NCBI RefSeq assembly: GCF_000620045.1
Contig: NZ_JHVH01000003.1
Span: 62,001 to 126,000, forward strand
Length of the DNA: 64,000 nucleotides
Direction: 5' to 3'
Origin: Halomonas halodenitrificans DSM 735
Lineage (GTDB): Bacteria > Pseudomonadota > Gammaproteobacteria > Pseudomonadales > Halomonadaceae
In this document: piece by piece, positions 59,885 through 64,000 of the stretch
Layout of the letters: each line of letters opens with the position of its first letter
How positions within the stretch are numbered: position 1 is the first letter of the stretch
Notes under the pieces: generated by a model
What the model saw: only the letters and a program-made list of their open reading frames with translations
Told to the model about the DNA's origin: nothing
Database searches by the model: none
Position numbers and translations under genes: made by a program

Positions 59885-60620
59885 ACGGCTCGAGATCCTC
59901 GTCCAGCTCCTCGGCGGCATCGGCGTGGGACATGCGCATGCCGTGGCTCGGTAGAGGCGTGCCGTCCAGGGCCGCGCCCTGGCCGGTGAACTGCAGCCGC
60001 CCCTCCAGGCACCATTTCACGGCGATGGGGTAGATCAGGTGCTCGCGGGCGTGCACCTTCTCCTTCAGCGTTTCCTCGCTTTCCCCCTCGGCGACCTCGA
60101 CCGCGGCCTGGATGATCACCGGGCCGCCGTCGAGTTCCTCGGTCACGAAGTGCACGCTGCAGCCGTGCTCGCTCACGCCGTCGGCCAGCGCCCGGGCGTG
60201 GGTGTTCAGGCCCTGGTAGTCGGGCAGCAGCGAGGGGTGGATATTGACCAGGCGCCCCAAAAAGCGCTGCACGAAGCGCGGGGTGAGGATGCGCATGAAG
60301 CCGGCGAGGACGATGAGGTCCGGCTCATGGCGTTCGATGACCTTGATCAGGGCGCCGTCGTAGGCATCGCGGCTCTCGTACTCGCGGTGGGGCAACACCA
60401 CGGCATCGATGCCAGCCTCCCGGGCACGGACCAGCCCATGGGCATCCGGCTCGTTGGAGACGACGGCGACGACCTCGCCACCCAGGGCGTCATGGGTCTG
60501 GGCCTCGATCAAGGCCTCGAGATTGCTGCCGTTGCCGGAGATCAGCACTACCACGCGACGGGCATCGGCGGGCTCGGGGACGAAGTCCTTCAGGGTGTCG
60601 CTTGCGTATTGTTCGCTCAT
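59883..60620 (-). CDS. purN: Phosphoribosylglycinamide formyltransferase PurN
   Basis: A 245-aa enzyme: [55 protein letters not shown], the active-site segment [22 protein letters not shown] and [19 protein letters not shown]. It formylates GAR in purine synthesis. It is about 30 residues longer than E. coli PurN (212 aa), mainly an N-terminal extension and an acidic C-terminal tail. ATGA overlap with purM; the stop lies in a heptamer repeat. Confidence 0.97.
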   Translation of the reverse strand: MSEQYASDTLKDFVPEPADARRVVVLISGNGSNLEALIEAQTHDALGGEVVAVVSNEPDAHGLVRAREAGIDAVVLPHREYESRDAYDGALIKVIERHEPDLIVLAGFMRILTPRFVQRFLGRLVNIHPSLLPDYQGLNTHARALADGVSEHGCSVHFVTEELDGGPVIIQAAVEVAEGESEETLKEKVHAREHLIYPIAVKWCLEGRLQFTGQGAALDGTPLPSHGMRMSHADAAEELDEDLEP

Positions 60621-61681
60621 CCTGCCAGGTTCTCCAGGATCACTCGGTCATCGCCAGGCTCGCCGGCAACGATCTCGCCGATACGGTAGACCGCCTCTCC
60701 CTGGGCCTGAAGGTGGGCGCGGGCCTGGTCGGCCTTCTCGGCCGGCACCACGATGACCATGCCGATGCCGCAGTTCAGCACGCGATGCATCTCTTCCTCG
60801 GCAACATTGCCCTGCTCGCGCAGCCAGTCGAAGACGGCCGGGCGCTGCCAGGCGCTAACGTCGACCCGGGCGGCAAGGCCTTCGGGCAGCACGCGAGGCA
60901 GGTTCTCGGTGAGGCCACCGCCGGTAATATGGGAGAGGGCATGCACCGGCACGTCGCTCTCCTTGATCAAGGAGAGCAGCGGTTTCACGTAGATGCGTGT
61001 CGGTGCCATGAGTGCATCGCCCAGGGACTCGCCGTCGAGTTCGGTATCCAGCGAGGCGCCGGAGACCTCCAGAATCTTGCGGATCAGCGAGTAGCCATTG
61101 GAGTGGGGCCCGGAAGCGGCCATGCCCAGCAGCACGTCGCCCTCGGCGACCCGCTTGCCGTCGAGGATCTCGGACTTCTCCACGACGCCGACGCAGAAGC
61201 CGGCCAGGTCATAGTCGCTGCCCGCGTACATGCCGGGCATCTCGGCGGTTTCACCGCCCACCAGGGCACAGCCGGCCTTCTCGCATCCGGCACCGATGCC
61301 GTCGACCACGTCGGCGGCGATATCCACGTCAAGCTTGCCCGTGGCATAGTAGTCGAGGAACAGCAACGGCTCGGCGCCGGCCACGACCAGGTCGTTGACG
61401 CACATCGCTACCAGGTCGATGCCGATCGTGTCATGTCGACCCAGGTCCATGGCCAGGCGTAGCTTGGTGCCGACGCCATCGGTACCCGAGACCAGCACCG
61501 GTTCGCGGTAGCCGGCAGGCAGTTCACAGAGGGCGCCGAAGCCACCCAGGCCCCCCATCACTTCCGGGCGGGTGGTACGCTTGGCGACCCCTTTGATGCG
61601 GTCGACCAGGGCATTGCCGGCGTCGATATCGACCCCGGCGTCCTTGTAGCTGAGCGAGGGGCGTGGGGAGGAGTCGGTCAT
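60617..61681 (-). CDS. purM: Phosphoribosylformylglycinamidine cyclo-ligase PurM
   Basis: 354 aa from ATG 61681 ([26 protein letters not shown]). Conserved segments: [74 protein letters not shown] and [16 protein letters not shown]. It closes the imidazole ring to make AIR. Operon purM-purN on the minus strand, divergent from the PerM-type gene by 125 bp. The longer frame to 61807 is not used. Confidence 0.98.
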   Translation of the reverse strand: MTDSSPRPSLSYKDAGVDIDAGNALVDRIKGVAKRTTRPEVMGGLGGFGALCELPAGYREPVLVSGTDGVGTKLRLAMDLGRHDTIGIDLVAMCVNDLVVAGAEPLLFLDYYATGKLDVDIAADVVDGIGAGCEKAGCALVGGETAEMPGMYAGSDYDLAGFCVGVVEKSEILDGKRVAEGDVLLGMAASGPHSNGYSLIRKILEVSGASLDTELDGESLGDALMAPTRIYVKPLLSLIKESDVPVHALSHITGGGLTENLPRVLPEGLAARVDVSAWQRPAVFDWLREQGNVAEEEMHRVLNCGIGMVIVVPAEKADQARAHLQAQGEAVYRIGEIVAGEPGDDRVILENLAG

Positions 61682-61806
61682 CGGGAGTCCTGTCGGGTTA
61701 TCGGCGCGGCGGGAGCCGTCGCGCAGTAGGCAAGTCAGGGACACAATTGTAGCATCACGGCGAACGGCTGGCAGCCCGTCGGTGGTCGCGGGACAAGGAG
61801 GTATCA

Positions 61807-62886
61807 ATGCGCAGACAGTGGTGGGTTGTGGCCGGCGTGATGGCGCTCGCGCTGTGGTTTTTCATCAGCATCGAGCCGGTGCTGATGCCGTTCTTTGTCA
61901 GCATGGTGCTGGCCTATCTCGGCGACCCTCTGGCCGACCGCCTGGAGGCACTGGGCCTGTCACGTCGGCTCTCCGTCGCCCTGGTGTTTCTGCTGCTGAC
62001 GCTGGTCATCGTGGTGGCCTTGCTGCTGGTGATGCCGGTGCTGGGGCGCCAGCTCGGTCAGCTGGTGGAGTCACTGCCGGCGGTCCTCAACTGGGTGCAG
62101 CAGACGCTGGTGCCGCGGGTACAGTCGGTGGTCGGCCTGGACCTCTCCACGGATATCGATGCCCTGCGCCAGACGGTGGTGGATAACTGGAAGGAGACCG
62201 GGACCTTGGCGGCAACCCTGCTGTCCGGCGTGTCGCGTTCGGGGCTGGCGTTGGTCGGCTGGATCGGTAACCTGGCACTGATTCCGGTGGTAACCTTTTA
62301 CCTGCTGCTGGATTGGGACGTTATCGTTGCCAAGGTGCGCGACTGGCTGCCGCGGCGCTGGGAAGGCACCGCGAACCGTCTGGCCGGACAGTGTGACGAG
62401 GTGCTCTCGGCCTTCCTGCGCGGCCAACTGATCGTCATGCTGTGCCTCGGCATCATCTATGCCATCGGCCTCACGCTGCTGGGCGTGCGCTTCGGGTTGT
62501 TGATCGGCCTGCTCTCGGGGCTGGCCAGCATCGTGCCCTATCTGGGAGTGATCGTGGGTATCAGCGTGGCGGGCCTGGTGGCCTTCTTCCAGGGGGGCGA
62601 ATGGTGGCTGCTGCTGGGGGTCGCCGCCGTGTTTGGTTTCGGCCAGGTGGTGGAGAGTGTGGTGCTGCAGCCCAAGCTGCTGGGTGACAAGATCGGGTTG
62701 CACCCCGTCGCGGTCATCTTCGCGGTATTGGCCGGCGGCAACCTGTTCGGTTTTACCGGGGTGCTGCTGGCGCTGCCGGCGGCGGCGGTGATCATGGTAC
62801 TCTTGCGGGAACTCAATTCCCGCTACAAGAACAGTGCCTTGTACGACGAAACGCTCAACCATCGCCATGACGAGGAGTCACCATGA
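61807..62886 (+). CDS. AI-2E family transporter (PerM-type permease)
   Basis: A 359-aa protein with 7-8 helices. The family pattern is visible: N-terminal pair ([38 protein letters not shown]), a periplasmic central domain, then [51 protein letters not shown] and [31 protein letters not shown]. Named for TqsA, but members are diverse and some are Na+(Li+)/H+ antiporters in halophiles. Overlaps hda by ATGA, as seen in Pseudomonas. Confidence 0.85.
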   Translation: MRRQWWVVAGVMALALWFFISIEPVLMPFFVSMVLAYLGDPLADRLEALGLSRRLSVALVFLLLTLVIVVALLLVMPVLGRQLGQLVESLPAVLNWVQQTLVPRVQSVVGLDLSTDIDALRQTVVDNWKETGTLAATLLSGVSRSGLALVGWIGNLALIPVVTFYLLLDWDVIVAKVRDWLPRRWEGTANRLAGQCDEVLSAFLRGQLIVMLCLGIIYAIGLTLLGVRFGLLIGLLSGLASIVPYLGVIVGISVAGLVAFFQGGEWWLLLGVAAVFGFGQVVESVVLQPKLLGDKIGLHPVAVIFAVLAGGNLFGFTGVLLALPAAAVIMVLLRELNSRYKNSALYDETLNHRHDEESP

Positions 62887-63584
62887 GCCGTGCGCCCGCA
62901 CAGCTGCCTCTGGGCGTCGGGCTGCGTGACGATGCCACCTTCGTCAACTTTCACCCTGGCCCCAATGCCACCCTGGTGGGACGGCTGACCCAGCAGCTGG
63001 AACCGGGAGGCGAACCTTTCCTCTATCTGTGGGGAGCGCCGGGGGTGGGTCGCAGCCATCTTCTTCAGGCCGCCTGCCATGCGGCCTCGGATCATGGTGA
63101 GCGGACTCTTTATCTGCCACTGGAGGAGTTGGGTCACTTCCCGCCATTGATGCTGGAGGATATCGAGCGCCTGGACCTTCTGGCCATCGATGACCTGGAG
63201 CGGGTAGTGGGGCGGCCGCGCTGGGAGGAGGCCCTGTTCCATGCCTTCAACCGCCTGCGCGATGCCGGCAAGCGGCTGGTGGTGGCCGCCGAAGCACCGC
63301 CACGCCAGCTCCCCGTGAAACTCCCCGATCTGGCCTCGCGGCTGACCTGGGGGCTGACATTCCACGTCCAGGGCCTGGACGATGCAGGGCGCTTGGCTGC
63401 CCTTCAGCTACGTGCCCGAGTCCGTGGGATGCAACTCGGCGACGAGGTGGCGCGCTATATCCTGCATCGGGGGTCACGCAGGCTGGATGAGTTGTTCCTG
63501 CTGCTGGAAGAACTCGATCACGCCTCGCTCTCCGCCCAGCGCAAGCTGACCATTCCCTTCGTCAAGCAGGCACTGGGCTGGTAG
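62883..63584 (+). CDS. hda: DnaA regulatory inactivator Hda
   Basis: A 233-aa AAA+ protein related to DnaA domain III. The N-terminal beta-clamp-binding motif is QLPLGV (7-12), as in E. coli Hda QLSLPL. Then NFHPGPNATLVGRL, Walker A-like LWGAPGVGRSHLLQAACHAA, Walker B LLAIDDLERVVG, RLTWGLTFHVQGLDDAGRLAAL and C-terminal DELFLLLEELDHASLSAQRKLTIPFVK. With the clamp it stimulates ATP hydrolysis by DnaA. The lysine of Walker A is replaced by Arg (GVGRS). Confidence 0.95.
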   Translation: MSRAPAQLPLGVGLRDDATFVNFHPGPNATLVGRLTQQLEPGGEPFLYLWGAPGVGRSHLLQAACHAASDHGERTLYLPLEELGHFPPLMLEDIERLDLLAIDDLERVVGRPRWEEALFHAFNRLRDAGKRLVVAAEAPPRQLPVKLPDLASRLTWGLTFHVQGLDDAGRLAALQLRARVRGMQLGDEVARYILHRGSRRLDELFLLLEELDHASLSAQRKLTIPFVKQALGW

Positions 63585-63648
63585 CGGTCACCAGCGGCTG
63601 AAAAGCCACTGCGTATCGAAGTGCAAGGCGCCGAGAATATTGTCGTCC

Positions 63649-64000
63649 TCAGCGGCTGAGCTCGACCTCGCGGTGCTGGCCCTTTCCCAGGCTGACCTGG
63701 TGGATCACCACCCTGGGCTTGCCGCTCCGAGGGTCGGAGCCGGCGCCTGACACGTAGAAGTCACCGGAAGGCAGGCGGGAGACCTGGAAGTGGCCGTTGC
63801 CGTCGGTACGCGTGGTATGGGTGTATTCCCGTGCCCTGGGGTCGGCGGGTTCCACGGCGATGCCGGCCAGGGCCTTTTCGGCGGCTTCCGCGGAGTAGCT
63901 GGTGATCGGCGCCACCGATATGCCCGCATTGGGTACCGCGCGCCCGCTCAGCGTCAGGCGGCCGCTGATCGCGGCGCTGCCCTGTTTCTCGAGCCTGGCG
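63649..64000 (-). CDS. Carboxypeptidase regulatory-like (beta-sandwich) domain protein, N terminus outside the window
   Basis: The frame is open to the right window edge, so the start lies beyond 64000; a GTG at 63915 is internal. The visible 116 residues run ARLEKQGSAAISGRLTLSG to REVELSR and form a CarboxypepD_reg-like fold: GRLTLSGRAVPNAGISVAP at the first strands, and THTTRTDGNGHFQVSRLPSG followed by DFYVSGAG. Such domains occur in exported proteins. Nothing more can be said about function. Confidence 0.7.
   Translation of the reverse strand, partial: ARLEKQGSAAISGRLTLSGRAVPNAGISVAPITSYSAEAAEKALAGIAVEPADPRAREYTHTTRTDGNGHFQVSRLPSGDFYVSGAGSDPRSGKPRVVIHQVSLGKGQHREVELSR

Overview
The window is a GC-rich (strong G/C third-codon-position bias), densely packed chromosomal segment of a gammaproteobacterium. 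Protein sequences and gene order (rplM-rpsI-petABC-sspAB-dolP-diaA-yraN-lpoA-rsmI-rnpB-dcw cluster-lpxC-dciA-secA-argJ-Nudix) match the Pseudomonas/Halomonas type. Together with the tctCBA uptake system and the protein flavour I infer a halophilic Halomonadaceae member. No rRNA, tRNA, CRISPR array, IS element or prophage is visible; this is core chromosome with a modest accessory section at about 36-56 kb.

Layout. 1-9.4 kb: Nif3-like protein (5' end cut off), division/envelope factors zapG and zapE, ribosomal operon rplM-rpsI, cytochrome bc1 operon petABC, sspA-sspB, and a minus-strand block lpoA-yraN-diaA-dolP. 11.2-30.1 kb: rsmI, the RNase P RNA gene, then the division and cell wall (dcw) cluster rsmH-ftsL-ftsI-murE-murF-mraY-murD-ftsW-murG-murC-ddlB-ftsQ-ftsA-ftsZ and lpxC; most junctions are ATGA overlaps, implying translational coupling. 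The usual first gene, mraZ, is absent. 30.2-36.3 kb: a heptamer tandem repeat, dciA on the minus strand, a small secreted ORF in the SecM position, secA, argJ, and a Nudix/TENI fusion. 36.4-43 kb: minus-strand NCS2 permease, phhB plus aromatic aminotransferase, a RecQ-family helicase, cfa. 43.1-45.5 kb: NSS sodium symporter and cobA. 45.5-52.5 kb: a tricarboxylate module in which an overlapping regulatory operon (IclR regulator, TctD, TctE, solute-binding protein) is divergent from the transporter operon tctC-tctB-tctA. 52.6-58.1 kb: PLD-family protein, YihY/BrkB membrane protein, spermidine-synthase-like protein, atypical pseudouridine synthase, repeat-bearing coiled-coil membrane protein. 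58.3-64 kb: apbC, dcd, purM-purN, a PerM-type transporter, hda, and the 3' part of a gene that runs off the window.

The most interesting item is the 120-codon ORF between dciA and secA. It encodes an apparent signal peptide and ends in a C-terminal Arg-Arg-Gly-Pro-Pro-Pro segment, the architecture of a secretion-monitoring translation-arrest peptide (SecM-like) with a motif unlike E. coli SecM. Other points are twin palindromes in the tct control region, an RsuA/RluF-type pseudouridine synthase lacking the canonical catalytic Asp, a PLD protein with a degenerate second HKD motif, 36-bp in-frame repeats in a coiled-coil gene, and two related families of 7-bp tandem repeats.
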